DNA of 64,000 bases from Anderseniella sp963787895 (GTDB lineage Bacteria; Pseudomonadota; Alphaproteobacteria; Rhizobiales; Aestuariivirgaceae): the NCBI GenBank assembly GCA_963787895.1, contig CAWBEX010000008.1:496001-560000 (forward strand), in the 5' to 3' direction. A program made the position numbers and the translations under genes. Below the pieces are notes generated by a model. It saw only the letters and a program-made list of their open reading frames with translations. It was not told the DNA's origin and made no database searches. Shown piece after piece: positions 34,981 to 43,364 of this stretch (position 1 is its first letter; each line of letters begins with the position of its first letter).

Positions 34981-35160
34981 CAGGGTATTTACAGGGAAAT
35001 TTTATGCTTTTGCTTGCAGAAGGCGTCCTTCTGCCTGAAACTATGGCGTGTTTACAGTGAGTTAGAGGATATTTCCCTGGTCGGTCGAACAGGGAATTCT
35101 ATTTGCCGATCAGGGAAGGTTTGAAAGCTTACAGGGAATTTTCAGACGCAAGCAGGGAAT
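34981..35160 (+). repeat. Iteron-like array of CAGGGAA words, four at exact 21-bp spacing
   Basis: CAGGGAA or close variants start at 34981 (CAGGGTA), 34992, 35090, 35111, 35132 and 35153; the last four are spaced exactly 21 bp. One inverted copy (ATTTCCCTG) lies at 35071-35079. Twenty-one base pairs is two helical turns, so a protein could bind all copies on one DNA face. The array sits between the left direct repeat and the ImmA/XRE genes. It could be recombinase arm sites, a replication or partition iteron set, or a non-functional heptad-coding remnant. Confidence 0.65.
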
Positions 35161-35203
35161 GGTTGCCAAGTGCGAGGGTGAATTGCCAACGCACCTACTC
35201 GTC

Positions 35204-36067
35204 CTATCTGCCGCTCAACCGTTGGTAGCGTTGTACCGCGTCTTCCTCATCCACAGTGTCGTCATCCAGGTCGCAGCACAGCAACGTCATTGCATGACCA
35301 TTTTGCTGAATGAGAGTTTGTGCTGTCAGGCTGGCGCCTTGTGGTTTTATTAGCCAGTCCGCTGCTTCGACCTCCTCGGTAGCGGACGGTACTCCACGGG
35401 ATGAGCCGGCGGGAAAATCGGGCAAGGCGTCGCCTTTTCGGAGCTTCAGCGATGGGAAGTCCCGGGAAGTTGAGTAGTATAGAAAACGACCGGTTTTGCT
35501 GAACACGACAGCGCAATCGGATGGATGTAAACTTACATATCGACGCGCTGCAGCGTGCTTGCTGATGACCAGGTCTGTGTTCATTTCCAACACGCGTTCG
35601 AGGTCAGGCTCTCCGGCGAGGTGGCGTTTGAGCCGTCCCCTGGGTGCCAGTAGTTCGATGGCAAACTCGTTCGCCTCGGCTTCCTGACGAATATGGCGAT
35701 TGCGTTCTGACGAATTGATAATCGACATATCCTGACGGGTGCATTGGAATCCGGCTGGTGACGTCGGCCGATGCCATGGGCTCAGGAAGTGCAATAGTTC
35801 GTGGGCCATGGTGAAGCGTTGGCGATGGCGCGATGAGTTGGAGTTTATGAGAATGGCGCCTTGGCTGCGTTCGGGCCCGGTAATCAGGGCGCCTTCGAAG
35901 TTGGTGATGGCTTCTGCCCTGACTTCAACGATATCGAGAGCAAGAGCGATCGAGTGAACATTTACTGGCCCTGTCGTCTGTCCCAGCTGATCGTGGATGG
36001 CTGCGGCCAGTCGAGTCGGGTTGCTGCCAACGTCATCCAGGGACATGCGATCCAGCTGCAACTTCAT
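35204..36067 (-). CDS. ImmA/IrrE-family metalloprotease (COG2856)
   Basis: 287 residues. The zinc-protease motif is FTMAHELLHFLSP (HExxH), with the further Glu in QEAEANEFAIELLAPRGRL. ImmA/IrrE proteins cleave a partner XRE-type repressor upon DNA damage or another cue. The start overlaps the stop of the XRE gene directly upstream on the same strand, the standard repressor-antirepressor operon of integrative elements. Confidence 0.88.
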   Translation of the reverse strand: MKLQLDRMSLDDVGSNPTRLAAAIHDQLGQTTGPVNVHSIALALDIVEVRAEAITNFEGALITGPERSQGAILINSNSSRHRQRFTMAHELLHFLSPWHRPTSPAGFQCTRQDMSIINSSERNRHIRQEAEANEFAIELLAPRGRLKRHLAGEPDLERVLEMNTDLVISKHAAARRYVSLHPSDCAVVFSKTGRFLYYSTSRDFPSLKLRKGDALPDFPAGSSRGVPSATEEVEAADWLIKPQGASLTAQTLIQQNGHAMTLLCCDLDDDTVDEEDAVQRYQRLSGR

Positions 36068-36393
36068 CAGGTCCGCGAACGCCTTTTCAGCAGGGAACGC
36101 ATCATGTCATCCAGTATCTCGCGTTCGTGCGTGTCCAGCTGTTTTGCCTGGCGGAACATGCGCTGAAGTTCAACATCGGCATCCGATGCTTCAATGTCTT
36201 CTCCGACAAGGAACGCAACGCTGACCCCAAAATGATCTGCCAGCCTCGTGACGAGAGCCATGGCGGGGTTGTCAGTCCGACCTTTCTCCAATTCCCAGAC
36301 ATGGGCTTTGGATACATCAACGGCATCGGCGACTTGCTGAAGAGATTGGCCTGCCTTCAGGCGCAGATCAGCCAGGCGTACTCCCAGGTTCAT
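36067..36393 (-). CDS. XRE-family transcriptional repressor
   Basis: 108 residues with an N-terminal HTH_3: LGVRLADLRLKAGQSLQQVA, DAVDVSKAHVWELEKGRTDN. The C-terminal part (FGVSVAFLVGEDIEA; then a helical MFRQAKQLDTHEREIL) is the region usually targeted by the ImmA partner. It probably represses its own operon and the divergent methyltransferase operon. The gap between them holds two copies of an ATCTTACGRAAT-like word. Confidence 0.88.
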   Translation of the reverse strand: MNLGVRLADLRLKAGQSLQQVADAVDVSKAHVWELEKGRTDNPAMALVTRLADHFGVSVAFLVGEDIEASDADVELQRMFRQAKQLDTHEREILDDMMRSLLKRRSRT

Positions 36394-36421
36394 TGGTTTG
36401 TTTTCTCCCGTCTGTTCACAC

Positions 36422-36482
36422 CATCTTACGGAATCATAGCACAGGTATTGCCATATTCCATCGTTTTCTGTATCTTACGAAT
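36422..36482. promoter_or_regulatory. Candidate XRE operator repeats between divergent operons
   Basis: CATCTTACGGAAT (36422-36434) and TATCTTACGAAT (36471-36482) are near-identical direct words 49 bp apart. They lie in the 123-bp gap between the XRE gene (start 36393) and the methyltransferase (start 36517). Position and repetition fit operators for the XRE repressor. This is inferred from position only. Confidence 0.4.
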
Positions 36483-36516
36483 TCGACAGGCGAGAATCGC
36501 TATTGGAGAAGAGCCA

Positions 36517-37866
36517 ATGATATCAGACGCAGTAACCCGGATACCCATTCACCAGCTTCGCCCCTGGGCACGGAATGCGCGGACACACTCGAAGAAGCAG
36601 GTTCGCCAGATCGCCGACAGTATCGAGGCTTTCGGGTTCACCAACCCGGTCCTGATAGACAGGCACCTCAGTATTCTGGCTGGTCATGGCCGTGTTGAAG
36701 CAGCGAGACTCCTGGGCCAGGATGCGGTGCCGTGCCTGTATGTAGATGATCTTTCCGAAGCACAGAAGCGGGCCTACGTCCTTGCGGACAACAAGCTTGC
36801 ACTCAGTGCCGGCTGGGACGAGGAGCTGCTTGCCACAGAGCTCGAGGAGTTGATTACGCTGGATGCCGGGTTTGACATTGCTGTGACCGGTTTTTCGATT
36901 CCCGAGATCGACGGGTTGATTGAAGGCAAAGAAGTGGTCGAGGCAGGAGATCCTGCTGACGATGACATCCATGACCTCGAAGGTCCGGCAAGGTGCAGGC
37001 CGGGCGATTTGTGGCAGCTGGGACCTCACCGGCTGATCTGTGGCGATGCGCTGGACAAGCAGGACATATCTGCGCTGATGAATGGCGAGGCAGCCGGGAT
37101 GGTTTTTACAGACCCACCCTACAATGTGCCGATCAACGGTCATGTTGGCGGTTCGGGCGCCATCCAGCATCGCGAGTTCGCAATGGCCTCGGGTGAAATG
37201 AGCCAGGCTGAGTTCACGTCATTCCTGCATCGCGCCTTTGCCAACCTCGCGACCTGTTCTGCTGATGGCTCCATTCATTTTGTCTGCATGGACTGGCGTC
37301 ATGTTACTGAAGTTCTGGTCGCAGGGAAGGATGTGTATTCTGAACTCAAGAACCTGATTGTCTGGGTGAAAGACAACGGTGGCATGGGGACCTTTTACCG
37401 CTCACGTCATGAGCTGATCTTTGCGTTCAAGTGTGGCACAGCGCCTCACATTAACAGCTTTGAACTTGGCCAGCATGGTCGCTATCGCACCAACGTCTGG
37501 GAGTACAAGGGGGTCAACACACTGAAAGCCGGAAGGCTGGATGAACTGGCCCTGCATCCGACTGTCAAACCGGTGCAGATGATCGCTGATGCGATCAAGG
37601 ATGTATCGTCACGCGGATCAATTGTCCTGGACCTGTTCGGCGGCAGTGGCTCAACCATGATTGCAGCCCATAAAACCGGCCGGCGGGCTTTTCTTTCCGA
37701 ATTGGACCCCATCTACTGTGACCGCATTATCCGGCGCTGGGAAAAGTATGCGAATGACGATGCGGAACTGTTGGCGTGCGGTATTGGCCCGGCACAGCAT
37801 GAAACTGGTCCGACACCGCAGCATGAACCAGTCGTGGCCACCACAAACGCCGTAGCTGCGGAGTGA
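36517..37866 (+). CDS. ParB-domain DNA methyltransferase (N6-adenine/N4-cytosine type)
   Basis: 449 residues from the ATG at 36517 (GGAGAAGAG upstream). The N-terminal ~100 residues are a ParB/sulfiredoxin-like fold (IPIHQLRPWARNARTHSKKQ; VLIDRHLSILAGHGRVEAAR). The C-terminal two thirds form an N4/N6 methyltransferase with DPPYNV as motif IV, LDLFGGSGSTMIAAHKTGRR as motif I and the LHPTVKPVQM region, in beta-class order. It methylates DNA using AdoMet. No restriction endonuclease is adjacent, so it looks like an orphan, phage- or element-type methylase. It is followed 7 bp later by a DUF5681 gene. Confidence 0.9.
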   Translation: MISDAVTRIPIHQLRPWARNARTHSKKQVRQIADSIEAFGFTNPVLIDRHLSILAGHGRVEAARLLGQDAVPCLYVDDLSEAQKRAYVLADNKLALSAGWDEELLATELEELITLDAGFDIAVTGFSIPEIDGLIEGKEVVEAGDPADDDIHDLEGPARCRPGDLWQLGPHRLICGDALDKQDISALMNGEAAGMVFTDPPYNVPINGHVGGSGAIQHREFAMASGEMSQAEFTSFLHRAFANLATCSADGSIHFVCMDWRHVTEVLVAGKDVYSELKNLIVWVKDNGGMGTFYRSRHELIFAFKCGTAPHINSFELGQHGRYRTNVWEYKGVNTLKAGRLDELALHPTVKPVQMIADAIKDVSSRGSIVLDLFGGSGSTMIAAHKTGRRAFLSELDPIYCDRIIRRWEKYANDDAELLACGIGPAQHETGPTPQHEPVVATTNAVAAE

Positions 37867-37872
37867 CGTGGG

Positions 37873-38592
37873 ATGTCGCAATCGAATTCTGAGCAGGATC
37901 GCAACCGCAAGCTTCGTCTGCCCGACAGCAAGGACTATGAGGTTGGTTACGCCAAACCACCCAAGGCAAGCCGTTTCAAATCCGGTCAATCCGGCAATCC
38001 CAATGGGCGGCCCAGGGGATCAAGGAACAAACAGCCGGCCCTTAACGAAGAGCGGTTGAAATCAATCATACTCGACGAGGCCTACCGGACCATTACGGTC
38101 AACGACGGGGCCAGGCCGATTACTGTTCCGATGGCGCAGGCCGTCGTGCGCTCCCTTGCGGTCAATGCTGCAAAAGGCAATGCCAGGGCCCAACGCCTGT
38201 TCACTGACCTACTGACATCGACAGAGCGCGAAAACAAACACCTGCATGATGAATGGCTTGAAACTGCGATCAACTACAAGGTTGAGTGGGAAGGTGAACT
38301 CCAGCGCCGTGAGAAAGCAGGAACAACAGGCCCGGATCCATTGCCACATCCTGACCACATAGAAATCGACATGTGCACTGGCCAGGTGAAAATCAACGGG
38401 CCAATGACCAAAGAGGAAAAAGTGACCTGGGACATGTTCATTGAGCGCAAGAAGGAATGCGATCGTGAAATTGCCGAACTCGGGAAGCTCCTTGAAGATC
38501 AGCCGGACTATGAGCATCGCGACGCTGTGCTGCGCGACATAGAATTCGAAAAGAAGATCAGGGAAATAATCTGTCGTAATATTCCCGATTGA
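37873..38592 (+). CDS. DUF5681-domain protein
   Basis: 239 residues. The N-terminal domain AKPPKASRFKSGQSGNPNGR and PRGSRNKQPALNEERLKSII is the DUF5681 signature, often found in alphaproteobacterial prophages and integrated elements beside ParB-methyltransferases. The remainder is helical and charged with no catalytic motif. Co-directional with and 6 bp after the methyltransferase. It may act in DNA packaging or as a small-terminase-like factor, but this is unproven. Confidence 0.8.
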   Translation: MSQSNSEQDRNRKLRLPDSKDYEVGYAKPPKASRFKSGQSGNPNGRPRGSRNKQPALNEERLKSIILDEAYRTITVNDGARPITVPMAQAVVRSLAVNAAKGNARAQRLFTDLLTSTERENKHLHDEWLETAINYKVEWEGELQRREKAGTTGPDPLPHPDHIEIDMCTGQVKINGPMTKEEKVTWDMFIERKKECDREIAELGKLLEDQPDYEHRDAVLRDIEFEKKIREIICRNIPD

Positions 38593-38992
38593 TATGCAGG
38601 GCTATCCCCATCCTCGTGGCCAGTCCGCCAATGTTCATGGACTGGATCGGTAGCTATCGTAGCCATTGTCCAGATTGTCCGCTCTACACCCGGAAGCGGA
38701 CTCATTTCGCGACTCAGCGGAGAGTCCGCTTTGTGCCAAGACCGGACATACATAGGGTCCAAATGATGGCGACAATTTGTGATGCCACGACTTTGGCCTA
38801 TGGGATAGACCGATTGCTCCCTTCGGAGATGCTGGATTCCAACCATCACCCAGCTTCAAAATGAACGCCTGCTGGATGTAAGAAAACTTTGATGCCTTCA
38901 TCACTTACACGCCTTGTTCCAGCCAGGAAACTCAAGTGGAAGATTCTAACTCAGAACAGTCCAGATTTGGGAGATCAGAGCACGATAAACAT
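38593..38992. other. Intergenic with a degenerate GCGGAC-type repeat, no gene seen
   Basis: Around 38660-38760 the words CGGAAGCGGACTC, AGAGTCCGCT and TGTGCCAAGACCGGACAT resemble segments near 53220 and 54390. This is a degenerate dispersed repeat, common in intergenic DNA of this group. No coding frame is convincing. Confidence 0.4.
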
Positions 38993-39760
38993 CTAGGCAA
39001 ATCTCTTGACTTTACCAGCAAATGCAGGGGTAAAGCTTCGGTCATTCTCAAACATCCTGTACAAGACATCCGGCCCCACTGACAACAGGTGGCAAGTGTC
39101 CTCCCGGTTCATCCAGACAATCCATTCCTCGAAGGATTGATCTGATTGGCGATCGTGCCAAAGCACGCTGCCCTGCTCAAGATGCATGTAACCCTCGCGC
39201 GCTGCCAATCCCTTGCAGGCGGCGCCGGGTTCCATCACGCCGAATATATGATCAGGCGACCATTTTCGGACTGCCATAGAAATCATCAGACGTGGCAGCA
39301 AGGCTGTCAAAGACCCGCCCCTATAGCCGTTAGGGCCTCCTTTGGTCCAAAGTTCGCCATGATAGCAAACCCTACCCTTAAGCGATGTGGTCGCTGTTGT
39401 TTGCTGGGTAACCGACCTTGATGGATCAAGTCTGTTGCCATATGGCCGGAAGGCCGACAGATTTTTCGTCAAATGCTGACCAAGCGTTTCATCACCCAGC
39501 TCAATGAGTAGCATTGCCTGAGTGTGAACGACTTCACCTGATCCGGAGCATGCTGTGAGCCAAAACGCCTTTAGCGGATCCATCACCTGAACAGCGGGAT
39601 CAAATATAGGTGCAACATGCGGTCGCTTCGGCTGCTGCAGCGGTATATGCCGAAAATACTCAAAATCATTCCCGACTGTCAGTTTTAGTCCTACGTGCTC
39701 AAGGAGATCAGTCAACCGATCAATGTATCCGTCGAGGCGTTCATTTAAGTCTGTGGTCAT
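38993..39760 (-). CDS. Hypothetical protein, possible acyltransferase-like fold
   Basis: 255 residues, soluble, no signal peptide. The N-terminus is helical (LNERLDGYIDRLTDLLEHVG). The middle has FWLTACSGSGEVVHTQAMLL and the C-terminal part has DHIFGVMEPGAACKGLAARE, GYMHLEQGSVLWHDRQSDQS. The overall pattern is loosely reminiscent of GNAT-type enzymes, but no acetyl-CoA loop is clear. It starts 69 bp after the LysR-like gene stop on the same strand, so they may be one operon. Function not recognised. Confidence 0.6.
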   Translation of the reverse strand: MTTDLNERLDGYIDRLTDLLEHVGLKLTVGNDFEYFRHIPLQQPKRPHVAPIFDPAVQVMDPLKAFWLTACSGSGEVVHTQAMLLIELGDETLGQHLTKNLSAFRPYGNRLDPSRSVTQQTTATTSLKGRVCYHGELWTKGGPNGYRGGSLTALLPRLMISMAVRKWSPDHIFGVMEPGAACKGLAAREGYMHLEQGSVLWHDRQSDQSFEEWIVWMNREDTCHLLSVGPDVLYRMFENDRSFTPAFAGKVKRFA

Positions 39761-39829
39761 GGCAGCACTCCTATTCCATCAGGGACACTACGCTTACACA
39801 CACAAACTATTGAAACAGCGTATTGGATC

Positions 39830-40735
39830 TCAGTCCATGCACATGGATGAGCTCATCAGGTCGAAGCGTTCATCATTGACATCAACTTTATTTGTGCGAA
39901 CGGACAACACAACTAGCGCGGGCTGACCATTGGGAAATTCACAGGGCAGCAAGAGACGCTGATAGTTAATTGGTTTTGCATTGCCCGAGCGAAAGCGAGG
40001 CAGTTTTGTTGCGATATGGTCCAAACGCGGGGTACCTGTTGAAATTACATGGTTGTAGGCTTCCAAAACATATCTATCAGTTGGATTACTCAGTATGTCA
40101 GTGGATAACATGTCCCCAATTTGACTCTTTGCCCACACATATCCAAGCCAGGTCGCCAACGACGACTTTTCACCAACTTGGACATAAACCCATTCACTTA
40201 CCTGCTGTCTGTAGGTCACAAAATAGTCCGCCATTTCAAGCATTGACGGGTGTTCCAATTTTCCTTTCGCTTGCGCCCATGCAAAAAGGCTATTGGCTAT
40301 CAAGGGAAGGTCACTCTGCGCGGCTGACAGCAATGAATGCTGCCGGGACAAAAAATACGGACTCTCTTCTTCAAAAAAGTGCACAAAGGCAAGGCGACCT
40401 TCATTCTGCATCGTGCCTGCCATCAAGTCGTTGGTTTTGTTCAACACCGCGACCGCGTCTTTAGCAAATATTCTTCCCCGCTGCGTCAATTGATACTGGC
40501 GCTCGTCGCGGATCATTAGCGTATGGCCGACAAGTTCTTCCAATTCCATCACATGACGGCGAATGGTCTGCCGGCTAGCCCCCAGAACCTTGACGGTCTC
40601 GGACAAATTCTGGGTTGCAGCCAGTGCCGTGAAGGATCGCAACATCTCATACAGTAAGGGCGTGGCTAATGACCCGACCTGCAACCTATTCGGCAAGTCG
40701 CTCTTTTCAGGACTGACACTACCCCTTCTGCGCAC
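39830..40735 (-). CDS. LysR-like transcription regulator with an unusual effector domain
   Basis: 301 residues. A winged HTH near residues 30-95: MLRSFTALAATQNLSETVKV, then LGASRQTIRRHVMELEELVG and QYQLTQRGRIFAKDAVAVLN, close to LysR type. The remaining ~200 residues do not look like the usual periplasmic-binding-protein fold (HPSMLEMADYFVTYRQQVSE; GYVWAKSQIGDMLSTDILSN; ATKLPRFRSGNAKPINYQRL). It may be a divergent regulator paired with the 255-residue protein downstream. Confidence 0.6.
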   Translation of the reverse strand: MRRRGSVSPEKSDLPNRLQVGSLATPLLYEMLRSFTALAATQNLSETVKVLGASRQTIRRHVMELEELVGHTLMIRDERQYQLTQRGRIFAKDAVAVLNKTNDLMAGTMQNEGRLAFVHFFEEESPYFLSRQHSLLSAAQSDLPLIANSLFAWAQAKGKLEHPSMLEMADYFVTYRQQVSEWVYVQVGEKSSLATWLGYVWAKSQIGDMLSTDILSNPTDRYVLEAYNHVISTGTPRLDHIATKLPRFRSGNAKPINYQRLLLPCEFPNGQPALVVLSVRTNKVDVNDERFDLMSSSMCMD

Positions 40736-40922
40736 ACCGTTGTCTCCATTTGATCATCCGCAGACAGGTTACATCTTTGCAACCACATAGGTCCAATCAT
40801 TTAACCAAAGCTGGAAAGAGGTGGCTGTTTACAGGTGAGAGTCTTGCAATTGACGGAAGGGGCGATTGCTGGCGCACTTCACGCATTCGTTCACATTTCA
40901 ATTCCTTGGGGGGAAGAACTGA

Positions 40923-41342
40923 ATGTCGCATCGACGTCGCCAAACCAAGAAACGCAGGCTCGCGGAACTACTTGATGCAGCACATCGCAATGACGCTGTC
41001 TTACCCGAAATTCGGCTAAACGACTTGGCATTCTCGCAACTAATCCTGTTGGTCTATGTGCTAAGCCGCAACGGCACGGTTAGTCCCGAAAATCGTAAAT
41101 TGCTTATCGACATCTTCGACAACTGTTTGAAATTGCGCACAGACGATATCCACTTCATCCAAGAAAAGGTCAATTGCCACAATCTGAACGAAAAGTTCTA
41201 TCGTTGGATTTGCACTTTTATAAACTCGAGCTACCCTAAGGAAGCAAGCTGCGAAACGGTAGAAATGCTCAATGCAGTTGCCGGTACAGACAAATGCCTT
41301 CACATGCACATTCAGCGAATTGTCGGTTTTCTTACCGGATAA
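40923..41342 (+). CDS. Hypothetical helical protein
   Basis: 139 residues from an ATG preceded by GGGGGAAG. A basic N-terminus (MSHRRRQTKKRRLAELL) is followed by helices FSQLILLVYVLSRNGTVSPE and NRKLLIDIFDNCLKLRTDDI, a TerB-like or EF-hand-like two-helix pattern that is not strong enough to assign. It diverges from the LysR-like gene. Four Cys/His residues near the C-terminus (SCETVEM; KCLHMHI) may bind metal. Confidence 0.5.
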   Translation: MSHRRRQTKKRRLAELLDAAHRNDAVLPEIRLNDLAFSQLILLVYVLSRNGTVSPENRKLLIDIFDNCLKLRTDDIHFIQEKVNCHNLNEKFYRWICTFINSSYPKEASCETVEMLNAVAGTDKCLHMHIQRIVGFLTG

Positions 41343-41551
41343 TGGGTGCTGAAGCTGCTGTGTATGCGTCTGATCCGTCCGCTGCGCGGATCCCCTCCAT
41401 TTAATTTGGAAGTCATTTCCACACAGCGATGCGGCAAACTTCCGCTTCGAGCCCATTGCAGGCATCTATTAAGATGCATCCGATGTCTGCATTGTGCCAA
41501 AGTGCTCCATTGCGCATGACGTTCGATATCTGGGTGCTTGTCTTCTGCATC

Positions 41552-42574
41552 CTACAGGTAGGTATCATCGACATTGATGCTAGATTGCTTGCCAATGAGA
41601 TCGAAGGTGCTTTCAAGCCACTGGGCTGCTTCTGCGCGGCCCGTATCCCGCAGTCCTGTCAGGAAGTCCCAATCCGGATTGAACTTGCTTGCCACCCCCA
41701 GGCGCGCCATGTCGGCATCATTGCGGACAGCATGGATACGCATCCGGCTATAGGTGTTTGCATCAAGATGACCGGCATCGATCAGGCGGGTTACAAAGGC
41801 GATGGCGCGCATTTCGCGCATCAGCGACGAGTTAAAGCTGATCTCGTTGATGCGGTTGAAGATGTCGGAGGCTGTCACAGGCAGTTGTGGGCGTTCGATC
41901 GGATTGACATGGACCAGCACCACGTCCTTCGAAACTGAACTGTAGATAATGGGAAAGATAGCAGGGTTGCCCATGTACCCGCCATCCCAATAATGCTCGC
42001 CGTCAATTTCGACCGCTTGGAACAGAAAGGGCAGACAAGCTGATGCGAGCACCGCATCAACGGTGATCTCCCTGTCTGTAAAGACCCGGATCTTGCCGGT
42101 GCGAACGTTCGTTGCACTGATGTGGAGCTTGATGCCACCCTCACAACCGGACAGGGCCTTGAAATCGATGACACTGGTCAACACGTCGCGCAATGGATTG
42201 AAATTGAGCGGATTGAACTGATAAGGCGAGAAGGTCCGGCTCAGCGCCTGGAAGGCATGATAAGAAGGCGAGTAATCCATGCTCAAAGGCTTGAACCAGC
42301 GCTCCCAGGGTAGTGCCCGCGCTGGGCTGCAAAGTTCGCCTGCAGCAGAGACTTGCTGCCAGAACTCGTGCAGCCTCTCCCGCGCCCCAGCATGTCCGCC
42401 GACTGAGTAACCGTAGGCCAGTAAAGCTGCGTTCATTGCCCCGGCACTCGTGGCGCTGATGGCTTCTATGGAAAGCCGTCCATCTTCGAGAAGATAGTCA
42501 AGCACACCCCACGTGAAAGCCCCATGAGCGCCGCCGCCTTGGAGTGCAAGATTAATCTGCTTGGCGTCTGCCAT
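41552..42574 (-). CDS. Patatin-like phospholipase
   Basis: About 340 residues from MADAKQINLAL (ATG 42574). The oxyanion motif NLALQGGGAHGAFTWGVLDY, the nucleophile elbow in ISATSAGAMNAALLAYG (GxSxG-like, TSAG) and the Asp of WDGGYMGNPAIFP form the Ser-Asp dyad of bacterial patatins. These cytosolic or secreted enzymes hydrolyse acyl lipids, and in some bacteria take part in polyhydroxyalkanoate or membrane lipid turnover. Intact and monocistronic. Confidence 0.9.
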   Translation of the reverse strand: MADAKQINLALQGGGAHGAFTWGVLDYLLEDGRLSIEAISATSAGAMNAALLAYGYSVGGHAGARERLHEFWQQVSAAGELCSPARALPWERWFKPLSMDYSPSYHAFQALSRTFSPYQFNPLNFNPLRDVLTSVIDFKALSGCEGGIKLHISATNVRTGKIRVFTDREITVDAVLASACLPFLFQAVEIDGEHYWDGGYMGNPAIFPIIYSSVSKDVVLVHVNPIERPQLPVTASDIFNRINEISFNSSLMREMRAIAFVTRLIDAGHLDANTYSRMRIHAVRNDADMARLGVASKFNPDWDFLTGLRDTGRAEAAQWLESTFDLIGKQSSINVDDTYL

Positions 42575-42912
42575 CGAAGCACCGGCTGATAACAAGGACT
42601 GAACTGTATCTCGTCAGCGCGAAGTCCAGCAAGGAAAATGTCCTGCATGGAGGTGTAGTTCGGCAAAAGCCAACCCCGCCATCGTCGAGCAGATCTTCAA
42701 GCCATCCTAGTATGTGGAAGAGCTTTTCCGCTGACCATTGAAGGTGTAGATTCTTTTCAACGGTCATACTCGACCATCGTAATTGCAAAATAGTGGTCGC
42801 GGCATTCCCAAAGGTCTGGATCGTTGAGTTACGCATATGAGCTCACAAAGGCCGGCCCTGCAATGCCGCCCGCTACTGCGGGCCACACGTCACGCGTGGC
42901 TGTTGCTGCCAG
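42575..42912. other. Intergenic, no gene seen
   Basis: 338 bp between the patatin start and the YggT-like stop. It should carry the patatin promoter. No RNA gene or reading frame with family features is visible. Confidence 0.35.
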
Positions 42913-43277
42913 CTACCAGGAAGGTGTGAGAAGCTTGTGCAGGAACGCCGCTATCTCGCTTTCCAGCGGAAACGACAGCATGCCCATGACCGAGTAGCCG
43001 AGCAGCCAGGGCATCAGGTAGAAGCGGATCATGTAGAAGAACCAGGCGACGTACAGCGGCACCAGTGGCGGTACCAGGAACGATCGGCGTGATCGGCTTG
43101 AACAGCCTGATCAGCGGGTTAGTGGTCATGACGAAAAACTTCATGAAGAAGAAGTTCGGAATCCTCAGCCAGGAAAAAACTCATCGCGACACGGCCGATC
43201 AGCGTCCACATGATCAGGCCGAGGCCGTAGTCGATGGCGATGACCCACCAAGGGTGGATTGCTATCAGGTGTTCCAT
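42913..43277 (-). pseudogene. YggT-like integral membrane protein, frame-broken
   Basis: The frame from ATG 43277 reads MEHLIAIHPWWVIAIDYGLG and LIMWTLIGRVAMSFFLAEDS. Then another frame gives FFFMKFFVMTTNPLIRLFKP, and a third gives VPLYVAWFFYMIRFYLMPWL and a stop at 42913. Together they form a ~120-residue YggT-type protein with two or three membrane helices and the TNPLIRLFKPITP motif. At least two single-base shifts are required. It follows the symporter gene, separated by a strong hairpin. Confidence 0.65.
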
Positions 43278-43317
43278 GGTTGGAAGTAAACCCGGGTTGT
43301 GTGGTTGACATGAAATA

Positions 43318-43341
43318 GGGCGGAGCCTTAAAGCTCCGCCC
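43318..43341 (-). terminator. GC-rich hairpin after the symporter
   Basis: GGGCGGAGC (43318-43326) and GCTCCGCCC (43333-43341) form a perfect 9-bp stem with a 6-base loop, between the symporter stop and the YggT-like start. No U run, so it is a structural or weak terminator. Confidence 0.65.
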
Positions 43342-43364
43342 CTGAATTATTGCATCAGTTTGTC

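Noticed and set aside
36127..36516. Extended N-terminus of the methyltransferase (open frame from 36127)
   Set aside because: It would overlap the XRE gene antisense; the ATG at 36517 has a good ribosome-binding site and starts the ParB-like domain.
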